Positions 25,783-35,851 of a stretch of 64,000 bases of DNA are shown here, in pieces. The translations under genes were made by a program, and so were the position numbers. Location of the stretch: contig PNKE01000081.1 of assembly GCA_013822245.1 (NCBI GenBank), forward strand, positions 35,971 to 99,970, read 5' to 3'. Numbering within the stretch: the first letter of the stretch is position 1; every line of letters begins with the position of its first letter. Source of the DNA: Candidatus Solibacter sp. GTDB lineage: Bacteria > Acidobacteriota > Terriglobia > Bryobacterales > Bryobacteraceae. The notes beneath the pieces were generated by a model, which did no database searches, was not told the DNA's origin, and was given only the letters and a program-made list of their open reading frames with translations.

Positions 25783-26994
25783 TTAAACCGCCACCTCGTT
25801 GATCGACGTGATGGCCAGCAGCATGCTTAGAATCAGCGCGCCCACGGCGACGCCCAACAATAGGATAATCAGCGGCTCGAACAGCGAGGTGAAGCGCTTG
25901 ATGGCGGCGCGGGTTTCGCCATCGTAGATCTCAGCCGCGCGCATGAACATGGCGTCCAGCCGGCCGGTCTCTTCGCCGATCGACAGCAGGTGGGCCAGTA
26001 GCGGAGGGAATGCGCCGGCCTTTGAGATGGGTACGGACAAGCCTTCACCGCGCTTGACGCCCTGGGCCACCATTTCGAGAGTCCCGCTCATTTTCTGGTT
26101 GGACATGATGGCGCGCGAGATGCCAAGGCTCTGGACGAGGGGCACGCCGTTGGCCACCAGCGTCCCCATGGCGCGAGCAAACTGCGAGGTCTGGGCCTTC
26201 CTGAGCGCGTCTCCCAGAACCGGGATGCGCAACGTCAAGGTGTGCCACCAGAGCTTGCCCGCCGGGGTGACGATGTACTGACGGAATCCGGCGAGACCAA
26301 GCACAAGCGTGCCGAGCGCATAGACGCCATAGGTGCGTACGATGTTGCTGACTTCCAGCAGGATCAGCGTGGGCGTCGGGATCTTCATCCTCGAATCGGC
26401 GAACACTGCCGCGAAGCGCGGCACGACGTAATAGAGCATCAGCACAATGGTGGCCACGCCAACCAGCGACAGCAGAGCCGGATAGACCATCGAACTGACG
26501 ATGTAGCCCTTCAACTCATCGCGGGTCTTCTCGTATTCGCTCAGCCGCTCGAAGATGGCGCCAAGCGAACCCGATGCCTCGCCCGCCCGGACCATGTTGA
26601 CGTAGAACTCGGGAAAATATTCGGGCTTGGTGCCCAGCGCGTCGGCCAGCGACTTGCCGCCCTTGATCGTCCGCAGGACATCGCTCACCACGGCCTTGAA
26701 CTCGGCGCGCGTGGTGAGTTCGGTGGTGATCGACAGGGCTCGGTCCAGGGGTACGCCGGAGTTGAGCAGCGTGGAGAGTTCCTGGGTGAAGAACAGCACG
26801 TCTTTGCGTTTGCCGAAGTTGAACTTCGGCAGTTTCAACTCACTCTTGCCCTGGGCCTGGAGGCCGACGTAGACGGGCGTGAGGCCCTGTTTGCGCAGCT
26901 CGGCGATCACTTTCTTCTCGCTCTCGCCGTGGAGCGAGCCGGTCCGGACCCGCCCGTCCTGGCCCACCGCCTTGAACTGATACGTCGTCGCCAC
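25783..26994 (-). CDS. gspF: Type II secretion inner-membrane platform protein GspF
   Basis: A 403-residue polytopic protein. It opens with YQFKAVGQDGRVRTGSLHGES, a GspF/PilC N-terminus, and has two T2SSF domains: FFTQELSTLLNSGVPLDRALSI near residues 68-89, and FARAMGTLVANGVPLVQSLGIS near 270-291. Membrane helices follow each domain (YPALLSLVGVATIVLMLYYVV; the last near the C-terminus). GspF couples GspE ATP hydrolysis to pseudopilin assembly. It starts one base after the gspE stop. Confidence 0.95.
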   Translation of the reverse strand: MATTYQFKAVGQDGRVRTGSLHGESEKKVIAELRKQGLTPVYVGLQAQGKSELKLPKFNFGKRKDVLFFTQELSTLLNSGVPLDRALSITTELTTRAEFKAVVSDVLRTIKGGKSLADALGTKPEYFPEFYVNMVRAGEASGSLGAIFERLSEYEKTRDELKGYIVSSMVYPALLSLVGVATIVLMLYYVVPRFAAVFADSRMKIPTPTLILLEVSNIVRTYGVYALGTLVLGLAGFRQYIVTPAGKLWWHTLTLRIPVLGDALRKAQTSQFARAMGTLVANGVPLVQSLGISRAIMSNQKMSGTLEMVAQGVKRGEGLSVPISKAGAFPPLLAHLLSIGEETGRLDAMFMRAAEIYDGETRAAIKRFTSLFEPLIILLLGVAVGALILSMLLAITSINEVAV

Positions 26995-26995
26995 G

Positions 26996-28636
26996 CTAGA
27001 ATTCCTGGGTCACGCGGAGCACCTCGTCCGCTGTTGTCACGCCCGCGGCCACCTTCATCCAGCCGTCTTCTCGCAGGGTTCTCATGCCTGCCCCGCGCGC
27101 TTCCCTTGTCAGGTCGGAGGCGTCGGCATTGGCCATCACCATCTTGCGCAGCTTGTCGTTCATCTCCATCATCTCGAAGATGCCGATGCGGCCCTTGTAG
27201 CCGGTGCCGAAACACTTTTCGCAGCCGGCGCCCTTGAACGTGGGGACGGTATCGCCGTCGGGCGTGATGCGATCGCCGGCGCCAGTCTTGCAGAACGGGC
27301 AGATGACGCGCACGAGGCGCTGGGCGAGCACGGCGACCACGGACGAGCAGATGAGATAGTTTTCCACGCCCATGTCGGTCATGCGCGTAATGGCGCTGGG
27401 GGCGTCGTTGGTATGCAGCGTCGAGTAGACGAAGTGGCCGGTCAGGGCCGAACGGATTGCCACTTCGGCGGTTTCGTAATCGCGGATCTCGCCCACCATG
27501 ATGACGTCCGGGTCCTGGCGGACGATGTGGCGGAGGCCGGTGGCGAAGGTCAGCCCGATCTGCGTGTTGACGTGGATCTGGTTGATGCCGTCCATCTGGT
27601 ACTCGACCGGGTCCTCAATCGTGATGATCTTCTTGTCGGATTGATTGATGCGCTTCAGCGCCGAGTAGAGCGTGGTCGATTTGCCTGAACCGGTGGGTCC
27701 GGTGACCAGGAAGATGCCGTGCGGCAGCGCCGTGAAATGCTCCATGCGGTTGAGCATGTGCTCGTCGAAGCCAAGATTGCGGAGGTCATAGAAGTCGCCC
27801 GCCGAGCGGTCGAGCAGGCGCATGACGACGCTTTCGCCGTAAAGCGTCGGCAGCGTCGAGACGCGCAGATCCACCTCGCGGCCGATGGTCTTGATCTTGA
27901 TGCGGCCATCCTGCGGCAGGCGCCGCTCGGCGATGTTCAACTTCGCCATCAGTTTCACGCGGCTGATGATGGCGGCCTTCATCTCGCGCGGCGGCGGGTC
28001 CTGGTCCTGCAACACGCCATCCACGCGGAAGCGGACTCGGAACTCCTTCTCGTAAGGCTCGATATGGATGTCGCTGGCGCGCTTCTCGACGGCCTGGCCG
28101 ATCATGACATTGACCAGCCGGATGACGGGCGCCTCGCTGGCCATGTCGCGCAGATGTTCGAGATCGGCGGCGGTCTCTTCGCCGTCACGGCCTTCAACAA
28201 GGCTCTCCTCTTCTTTCAGTTCGGTGTAATGGCGGTCCAGCGCGTCGGCGATCTCCTGCTCTGGCGCGATCTCGACCTTGATCTGGAGACCCGTCGAAGC
28301 GCGCACGGCCATCTGCGTTTCGAAATCGAGCGGATCGGCCATGGCCAGGACAAGCGTGGAACCCTCTACACGCATCGGCAGGGCTTTGGCTTGACGCAGG
28401 AAGCGCGGTGCGAGACGCTCGGTTTCAGGCGTCATCTGAGGCGGGGCATCCATCGCCGCCACGGCCACGCCGAGTTGTTCGGAGAGCGCCGACAATATGT
28501 CTCGTTGCGAGACAAAGCCGAGGTCAGTGAGGATGCGGCCCAGTTTGTCGCCGCGTTCACGCTGCAAATCCAGCGCGCGATCCAACTCGTCCTGCGCCAA
28601 TTGACCGCGCGTCATGAGGATTTCGCCGAGCCGCAT
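26996..28636 (-). CDS. gspE: Type II secretion assembly ATPase GspE
   Basis: A 546-residue cytoplasmic hexameric ATPase that powers pseudopilus assembly. The N-terminal MshEN/T2SSE_N-type domain (residues 1-150) has KLGRILTDLGFVSQRDILSALSEQLGV. The ATPase core has Walker A GPTGSGKSTT near residue 312, the Asp box KIITIEDPVEY, Walker B PDVIMVGEIRD, and the His box region TGHFVYSTLHTNDA. A tetracysteine zinc module follows, CPFC and CEKCFGTGYKGR near 445-480, as in GspE. It lies 6 bases after an unknown exported protein gene. Confidence 0.95.
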   Translation of the reverse strand: MRLGEILMTRGQLAQDELDRALDLQRERGDKLGRILTDLGFVSQRDILSALSEQLGVAVAAMDAPPQMTPETERLAPRFLRQAKALPMRVEGSTLVLAMADPLDFETQMAVRASTGLQIKVEIAPEQEIADALDRHYTELKEEESLVEGRDGEETAADLEHLRDMASEAPVIRLVNVMIGQAVEKRASDIHIEPYEKEFRVRFRVDGVLQDQDPPPREMKAAIISRVKLMAKLNIAERRLPQDGRIKIKTIGREVDLRVSTLPTLYGESVVMRLLDRSAGDFYDLRNLGFDEHMLNRMEHFTALPHGIFLVTGPTGSGKSTTLYSALKRINQSDKKIITIEDPVEYQMDGINQIHVNTQIGLTFATGLRHIVRQDPDVIMVGEIRDYETAEVAIRSALTGHFVYSTLHTNDAPSAITRMTDMGVENYLICSSVVAVLAQRLVRVICPFCKTGAGDRITPDGDTVPTFKGAGCEKCFGTGYKGRIGIFEMMEMNDKLRKMVMANADASDLTREARGAGMRTLREDGWMKVAAGVTTADEVLRVTQEF

Positions 28637-28642
28637 CGCAGG

Positions 28643-29182
28643 TTACTCTTCCCGCACCGTGATGGTCTTTTCAAGCGTCTGCGCCGGTGCGCGATTCGTC
28701 GCCACATCCAGCAGCGCGCCCTTTTCGGCCTGCATCGTGATGACGCGCGGCATCCGCCCGCGATCTTCCCACTTGGTGTAGAACATGACGAAGCCCAGCA
28801 CCACCTGCTCATTCTTCGGCAGGCGGTCGAGCGTCGATGCCGCATCCACCATCATCTGCCGCATCATCGCCCGCACTTGCGGCATTCGCTGTTCCTTCGC
28901 CGCGCGGATCTGCGCGATCTGCTCCTTCGACATCACCGGCCGGAACGGCGAGATGCCCGGCGTCACCAGCGGGCTGAACTCGGCCGTAAACACCACGCCA
29001 ACCCCGTCAAGGTAAATCCCTCGCGGCAGGCCCAGCACGTCGGCGGGCGATTCGACGTTGAACCTCAGCATCTTGTCGTACATGCTGCGCTCGACCGCCG
29101 CCATCTCCTCGCGCGAGGGCGCAAGCGTCTCGCCCCAGGCGAGCGATGTGATCGCGAGCAGGACGATGGTGATCGCTTTCAT
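28643..29182 (-). CDS. Exported protein of unknown function inside the T2SS operon
   Basis: A 179-residue protein with a clear signal peptide (MKAITIVLLAITSLAWG, cut before ETL) and no cysteines. The mature part mixes helices (SREEMAAVERSMYDKML; QIAQIRAAKEQRMPQVRAMMRQMMVDAAS) with a strand pair (GIYLDGVGVVFTAEF; NEQVVLGFVMFYTKWED). I recognise no family. It sits between the anti-sigma factor and gspE with 6-base gaps, so it is co-transcribed with both. Possible roles are a periplasmic signal input for the anti-sigma factor or a T2SS accessory. Both are guesses from position. Confidence 0.7.
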   Translation of the reverse strand: MKAITIVLLAITSLAWGETLAPSREEMAAVERSMYDKMLRFNVESPADVLGLPRGIYLDGVGVVFTAEFSPLVTPGISPFRPVMSKEQIAQIRAAKEQRMPQVRAMMRQMMVDAASTLDRLPKNEQVVLGFVMFYTKWEDRGRMPRVITMQAEKGALLDVATNRAPAQTLEKTITVREE

Positions 29183-29188
29183 ATCAGG

Positions 29189-29797
29189 TTAGTTCCCCTC
29201 GTAGCGCGCGGCGCTCAAATACCGGGTGGTGATCCGCCGTTCCATCAACTCGAACGCCGCACGGATCTCCTGGATGTCCGACTTGCGGCGTTCGTCGAGT
29301 TCGGCCCGCATCTTTTCCATCCCGCTGCGCTCCAGTCCGTCCAGCCGCGTCCTAATTTCCGCCATCGCCGGCTTCAGTTCCGCCGCCTGGCGGTTCACAC
29401 TCTCGGCCGCCACCCTTTCCACCGCCGCCGGCAACCGCCGGGCCAGTTCCTGTTCGACTCGCGCGTCGATCCCCTCGCCGCCAGTGGGCCGCGCCATCAT
29501 TCCGTGCGCCAGGATCGCCACCGACAACATCGCCGCCGACGCAAAACCCAGCCGCGGACCCGACGCCCACAGCCGCGCCCACCAGCTCGGCTCGACCACC
29601 GGATCGCTCACAAACGCGATCCGCCGCGGCGGTTCCACCTTCGGCAGCCGTTTGAGCGCCGTGACGGTCAACTTCAGCCCGGCCACCTCTTCGCGGCACC
29701 CGGCGCACTCTTTCAGGTGCGCTTTATGGCGGCTCGCCTCGCCGCCCGCGTGCTCGCCGAGCACATACGCCTTCCAGTCAAACCGTTCGCAGCTCAT
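29189..29797 (-). CDS. Anti-sigma factor with zinc-finger motif and one membrane helix
   Basis: A 202-residue bitopic protein. The N-terminal cytoplasmic domain holds HKAHLKECAGC (H-x3-C-x2-C near residues 23-33), the ZAS/zf-HC2 motif of anti-sigma factors that clamp ECF sigma factors. One membrane helix follows (LGFASAAMLSVAILAHG, ~85-101). The periplasmic part is predicted helical (AEIRTRLDGLERSGMEKMRAELDERRK), probably coiled coil. The ATG at 29797 overlaps the sigma stop by four bases, the classic coupled arrangement. No cleavage or sensor domain is recognised, so the signal is unknown. Confidence 0.88.
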   Translation of the reverse strand: MSCERFDWKAYVLGEHAGGEASRHKAHLKECAGCREEVAGLKLTVTALKRLPKVEPPRRIAFVSDPVVEPSWWARLWASGPRLGFASAAMLSVAILAHGMMARPTGGEGIDARVEQELARRLPAAVERVAAESVNRQAAELKPAMAEIRTRLDGLERSGMEKMRAELDERRKSDIQEIRAAFELMERRITTRYLSAARYEGN

Positions 29798-30426
29798 TGC
29801 CACTCCCCTTTTTCCACATCCCCGCTTGCCGTAGCCCCTTTGGCCAGCGGCGCCAATATTGCCTTCAGCGTCTCCAGACCCGTATAGACCCGCGACTTGA
29901 TCGTGGAGGCGGGGCATTCAAGGATCTCGGCGATTTCATCGAACTTGAAACCCTCATACACCTTCAACACCACCGCCTCCTTTTGATCCGGCGGGAGCCG
30001 GTCCAACGCAGATTCCACGGCCAGCGTCACCTCCACGGGGGCCATTCTGGGCGACAGGTTGGGCTTGAGATCCAACTCCTCGATCCCTGTCTCCGGGCGC
30101 CGTTTGCGGAAGTGGCTGATCGCCTCGTTGTGCGCGATCCTGTAAAGCCACGGCCCGAACCGCCCCGCATCGTCGAGCCGCTGCAGGTTCTGGTACGCCT
30201 TCAAAAACGCGTCCTGGCTCAGGTCCATGGCATCGTCCACCGAGCCCGTGATCCGCAACAGATAGTTGTAGACCCGGACCTCCCATCGGGACACAAGTGT
30301 GTTGTACGCATCCACGCTCCCTTTGCGAGCGCGGATGACCAGGTCCCGGTCTTCTACCTCACGAAAGATCAACTCCAGGTCTCCCCGGTTATTGTCCCGT
30401 GCATTGCATCTGATTCCAAGACGCAC
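29794..30426 (-). CDS. ECF-family RNA polymerase sigma factor
   Basis: A 210-residue sigma-70-family protein with region 2 (FGPWLYRIAHNEAISHFRKRR; SVDDAMDLSQDAFLKAYQNL) and region 4 (LDRLPPDQKEAVVLKVYEGFKFDEIAEIL with helix CPASTIKSRVYTGLE). It lacks regions 1 and 3, as ECF sigma factors do. The frame begins with GTG at 30426; a TTG at 30372, after GGGGAG, would start the protein right at the sigma domain and may be the real start. It is first in the operon with its anti-sigma factor and the T2SS genes, so it may drive the secretion genes. Confidence 0.9.
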   Translation of the reverse strand: MRLGIRCNARDNNRGDLELIFREVEDRDLVIRARKGSVDAYNTLVSRWEVRVYNYLLRITGSVDDAMDLSQDAFLKAYQNLQRLDDAGRFGPWLYRIAHNEAISHFRKRRPETGIEELDLKPNLSPRMAPVEVTLAVESALDRLPPDQKEAVVLKVYEGFKFDEIAEILECPASTIKSRVYTGLETLKAILAPLAKGATASGDVEKGEWQ

Positions 30427-30445
30427 GCCACGGAAAAAAAGACGA

Positions 30446-30464
30446 GTCCGAAGTCTAGATCGGC
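30446..30464. repeat. Left flanking repeat of the Panacea island (imperfect)
   Basis: GTCCGAAG then five extra bases then ATCGGC; the uninterrupted form occurs at 31568-31581. The two copies flank the compositionally distinct gene pair and could be remnants of an insertion footprint. Chance similarity is possible for so short a word. Confidence 0.3.
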
Positions 30465-30508
30465 GGACAGGTGGCGAGGTATGGTTAACGCCGTTTAATA
30501 AGGAGCAT

Positions 30509-30534
30509 CGTATTCTGCCGATACGTCATATACT
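30509..30534 (+). promoter_or_regulatory. Promoter with overlapping inverted repeat before the Panacea gene
   Basis: TATACT at 30529-30534 is a good -10; the -35 is weak. The dyad CGTAT-N7-ATACG at 30509-30525 occupies the -35/spacer region, where an autoregulating antitoxin would bind. GGGGAGGG lies upstream of the ATG at 30550. Confidence 0.5.
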
Positions 30535-30549
30535 GGGGAGGGTACAGGT

Positions 30550-31092
30550 ATGCTCTGGTTTGACTATGACGAAACGAAGTTCGCGCAGGCTGCTGTCTAC
30601 CTGACGACACGTTGTCGCGAGATGACGAAGATGAAGCTCTTCAAGCTTCTCTATTTTGCGGACAAGCAGCACCTGTGTGAGTATGGGCGTCCCATTGTTG
30701 GTGGGCACTACGTTGCGATGGAGCATGGACCGGTCCATTCCCAGGGGTACGATGCAGTCAAAGATTTGACTCGACCCGTTCATGAAGCCCTTGCTGTGCG
30801 CGGCTCCGTCATTGCTGTCCGAAGCCATCTTGGCGTAGATGCCTTGTCCGAGACCGACGTGGAAGTGTTGGACGATGTCATCGCACGGCTAGGCGGATGT
30901 ACCGCGAAAGAACTCCGCGACCTTTCTCACGAGGAAAAGCCCTGGGCCAGCAGGGAGCGAAACGCAGAGATGCTGTTCGAAGAGATGATGGTAGGGGCTG
31001 ATCCATCCATCGTTGAACTCGTGCATTCGGATCAGGAGATCAGAGACCTCGCCAATGCCTTGTCCCTCTCAGAAGAGCAGATCTACTCTTGA
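30550..31092 (+). CDS. Panacea (DUF4065/SocA-like) domain protein, probable antitoxin
   Basis: A 180-residue soluble protein. MKLFKLLYFADKQHL at ~28-42, YGRPIVGGHYVAMEHGPV at ~45-62 and a helical C-terminal half match the Panacea domain (DUF4065, SocA-like). Panacea proteins are established as antitoxins that neutralise many unrelated toxins. It is preceded by a promoter with an overlapping dyad and overlaps the next gene by 38 bases, typical of toxin-antitoxin operons with the antitoxin first. Composition is plainly more AT-rich than the neighbours, suggesting transfer. SocA of Caulobacter is instead a proteolytic adaptor, so the role is not certain. Confidence 0.8.
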   Translation: MLWFDYDETKFAQAAVYLTTRCREMTKMKLFKLLYFADKQHLCEYGRPIVGGHYVAMEHGPVHSQGYDAVKDLTRPVHEALAVRGSVIAVRSHLGVDALSETDVEVLDDVIARLGGCTAKELRDLSHEEKPWASRERNAEMLFEEMMVGADPSIVELVHSDQEIRDLANALSLSEEQIYS

Positions 31093-31549
31093 CATTGGCT
31101 CCGTCTTCCTTCACTTCGGCTTCGATGGGCACACTCAAGTAAAGGACCGCTACTTCGTTGTCGTAGCCTCTGAGTCCTGCTCGTTTTTGTGTTTTACGGC
31201 CTCGACGCAGGCCTACTTGACCGCCAACCCGAAATTCCGGACGGAAGTAACTCCAGCTATTCGAGCCAGAGACGAGTGCTTCCCCAAGGACTGCGTCATC
31301 GACTGCAGAAACCTGATTCCCTTCGATGATGTTCTGCTCTCAAGTTACCTTACTAGCGGTCGCGTCAAGCCAGTAGGAGCCCTGTCGCTGGCAGGGGTGG
31401 CGGCAATCCTTAAGACAGTCCAGGCATCCAGAATTCTGGCGCTGAAGGACAAGCGAATAGTGGCGGAGGCTTTGCGTGCAATCCTCTCGCCCAGCATCGA
31501 AGCCGGACCAGCAGTGCCTCGCCCGGACCGCACGACGGGATCGGCCTAG
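31055..31549 (+). CDS. Unrecognised small protein overlapping the Panacea gene, candidate toxin
   Basis: A 164-residue protein from the ATG at 31055 (an earlier in-frame ATG at 31013 is possible). The order of strands DRYFVVVASES, SFLCFTAST, DCVIDCRNLIPF and a helix AGVAAILKTVQASRIL could suit a small SH3-like barrel of the PemK/MazF kind, but no family is recognised. Several cysteines lie in its first half. It overlaps the probable antitoxin by 38 bases and shares its AT-rich composition, so it is the natural toxin candidate. Function by position only. It ends 49 bases before the convergent esterase gene. Confidence 0.6.
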   Translation: MPCPSQKSRSTLDIGSVFLHFGFDGHTQVKDRYFVVVASESCSFLCFTASTQAYLTANPKFRTEVTPAIRARDECFPKDCVIDCRNLIPFDDVLLSSYLTSGRVKPVGALSLAGVAAILKTVQASRILALKDKRIVAEALRAILSPSIEAGPAVPRPDRTTGSA

Positions 31550-31567
31550 TCAGCGACCGCCACGCAT

Positions 31568-31581
31568 GTCCGAAGATCGGC
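31568..31581. repeat. Right flanking repeat of the Panacea island
   Basis: GTCCGAAGATCGGC, matching the interrupted copy at 30446-30464 in the same orientation. Possible insertion footprint; short and unproven. Confidence 0.3.
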
Positions 31582-31598
31582 TGGGGTATCCTCTGCTT

Positions 31599-34108
<2,510 letters not shown>

Positions 34109-34122
34109 GTTCGTCCCCTCGC

Positions 34123-34851
34123 ATGACGTTGAGTTACCTCATCGGCGTTCTGTACCGCGCCCCCGGCATCATCCTCGCCACCATCGTCTACGGGTCCATC
34201 AGTCTGCTGTGCGCGCCGTTCGACAACGGCGGGCGAAAGCAGTTGAAGGTGGCGCGGGCCTGGGCGCGGATGCTGCTGAGGATCGCCGGTGCGCGGGTGA
34301 CGGCAGTGGGGGCCGAAAACGTCGACCCGAACGTCGCCTACGTCATCTGCCCGAATCACGTCAGCTACATGGACACACCCGTCCTGCTCAGCTATGTCCC
34401 GGCCAATTTCCGTTTCCTCGCCCGCAAGGAACTCTTCCAGATCCCCTTCCTCGGCGGCCACCTGAAACGCTCAGGCAACATCAGCGTGCCGCTCGAAGAC
34501 CCGCGCGGATCGTTGAAAGTTCTCTCGCACGCCGGCCACGCGATGAAGCAGAACGGACTGTCGCTGCTCATCTTTCCTGAAGGCGGCCGCTCGGTCAGCG
34601 GCGAGTTGGAACCGTTCAAGGACGGCGCGGCCTACCTGGCCATCAAGGGCGAAGTGCCGATCCTGCCCGTCACCATCATCGGCATCAAGGACGTGTTGCC
34701 GATGCACTCGCACCACGTCCGCCCCGGCCGCGTCACCATCCGCATCGGCAAGCCGATCGAGACCACGGGCATGCGGTCGCATGACCGCACCGCCCTCACC
34801 CAACGCCTCTGCGACGAAATCTCCGCCATGCAGCGCCTCGGCCACGCCTGA
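34123..34851 (+). CDS. plsC: 1-acyl-sn-glycerol-3-phosphate acyltransferase
   Basis: Acylates lysophosphatidic acid to phosphatidic acid at the inner membrane. The 242-residue protein has an N-terminal hydrophobic helix (RAPGIILATIVYGSISLL) and the four acyltransferase blocks: NHVSYMD (NHx4D, near 86-92), FRFLARKELFQIPFLG, LIFPEGGRS near 147-155 and VPILPVTIIG near 175-184. It lies 14 bases after folC. The acyl-donor preference cannot be read. Confidence 0.93.
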   Translation: MTLSYLIGVLYRAPGIILATIVYGSISLLCAPFDNGGRKQLKVARAWARMLLRIAGARVTAVGAENVDPNVAYVICPNHVSYMDTPVLLSYVPANFRFLARKELFQIPFLGGHLKRSGNISVPLEDPRGSLKVLSHAGHAMKQNGLSLLIFPEGGRSVSGELEPFKDGAAYLAIKGEVPILPVTIIGIKDVLPMHSHHVRPGRVTIRIGKPIETTGMRSHDRTALTQRLCDEISAMQRLGHA

Positions 34852-34886
34852 CCGACTGAGCCCCGGCTTCAGGTCCAAGACACCGA

Positions 34887-34914
34887 TTGTCCTCTGGCGC
34901 GTGGGGTTTACACT
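34887..34914 (+). promoter_or_regulatory. Promoter abutting the DUF433 gene start
   Basis: TTGTCC (34887-34892) and TACACT (34909-34914) are 16 bases apart. The GTG start follows the -10 by 6 bases, so the transcript would begin at or near the start codon (leaderless). Confidence 0.5.
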
Positions 34915-34920
34915 ATTCAA

Positions 34921-35295
34921 GTGCAGTTCCCGCCATTCGACAGGATCACCGCAGAACCCGACGTGTGCGGCGGTAAGCCCTGTGTGCGCGGGATGAGGAT
35001 CTCCGTCCGCAGGGTCCTTGAACTGCTGGCGGAGTATCCGGATCGCACCGAACTTCTGCGCGAGTATCCGTATCTCGAAGACGAGGATCTGGATCAGGCT
35101 CTTCGCTTTGCCGCGGCAACGGTTGACGACGGCGCCCCTACCGCCGGCAGCCGCATTGCCGCCAGCCTGCGCGAGGCGGTGGAGTGGTCGGAAGGCGTCC
35201 AGGCAGGCGCCCGTGTTACGAAGGTGGATGTGCCCGTTGTGGACGTGGATGACGCCCTGAAGCCAGGCTCCCAGGCCGGCCCTTCCCATACCTGA
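34921..35295 (+). CDS. DUF433-domain protein with a C-terminal extension
   Basis: A 124-residue protein. Residues 1-72 match the DUF433 winged-helix type (RITAEPDVCGGKPCVRGMRISVRRVLELLAEYP, then YPYLEDEDLDQALRFAA). DUF433 proteins are commonly antitoxin-like partners of DUF5615 PIN-like proteins. Here the next gene is a broken amidohydrolase, and no PIN-like partner is seen. About 50 extra residues (SRIAASLREAVEWSEGVQ and onward) follow the domain and look unstructured toward the end. It starts with GTG without a ribosome-binding site, right behind a promoter. It may be a solitary DNA-binding protein or a relic of a lost module. Confidence 0.75.
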   Translation: MQFPPFDRITAEPDVCGGKPCVRGMRISVRRVLELLAEYPDRTELLREYPYLEDEDLDQALRFAAATVDDGAPTAGSRIAASLREAVEWSEGVQAGARVTKVDVPVVDVDDALKPGSQAGPSHT

Positions 35296-35323
35296 TCCGC
35301 GCCGCGCCCGCTATACTCAACCC

Positions 35324-35851
35324 ATGCGCGGGCTACTTCTCCTGGGACTCTGCCTTTCCTTTGTTCGGCCAGCCGGCCCCTCAGCGTGCGGGCTCGTCCG
35401 ACCCCGGACTCGACATCCGTGAATACACCCCCAAGTCGTCGCTCGTCGTCCCGGCCCACCCGAAGACGCGCGCCAAGTATCCCTTCATCGACGCCCACAA
35501 CCATCAGCGCTTCCCCATGCCCGCCGACCGCTCAAAGCAGTTGCTCGCCGGCATGGACTCGCTCATTCTCCAGATCATGGTGAACCTCAGCGGCGGCCAT
35601 GGCGAGCGGCTCAAAGCCGCCGTCGATTTCGCCCGCGCAACGGCGCCGCCGGGTTGAAACTGTTCAAGAACTTCGGCATGGACATCAAGGACTCCAGGGG
35701 CCAGCGCATGCCCGTCGACGACGCCCGCTTCGACGCCGTCTTTGAGACCTCCGCCCGGCTGAAGATCCCGGTCCTGGTCCACGCCGCCGATCCGAAGCAG
35801 TTCTGGGAGCCGGCGGACAAGACCAACGGGCGGTGTTCGAAATCGACTTGA
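35324..35851 (+). pseudogene. Broken exported amidohydrolase-like gene (frameshift, internal deletion, 3' truncation)
   Basis: Pieces of one protein appear in order but not in one frame. A signal-peptide start (MRGLLLLGLCLSFV) from the ATG at 35324 shifts frame near 35358 into GLDIREYTPKSSLVVPAHP and YPFIDAHNHQRFPMP, an amidohydrolase-2 N-terminus with a DAHNH metal motif. After VNLSGGHGERLKAAVDFARAT the frame breaks near 35645 into GAAGLKLFKNFGMDIKD and LKIPVLVHAADPKQFWEP, skipping the middle of the fold. It stops after DKTNGR, where homologues should continue far longer. A TATACT box at 35312-35317 remains. Confidence 0.78.
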
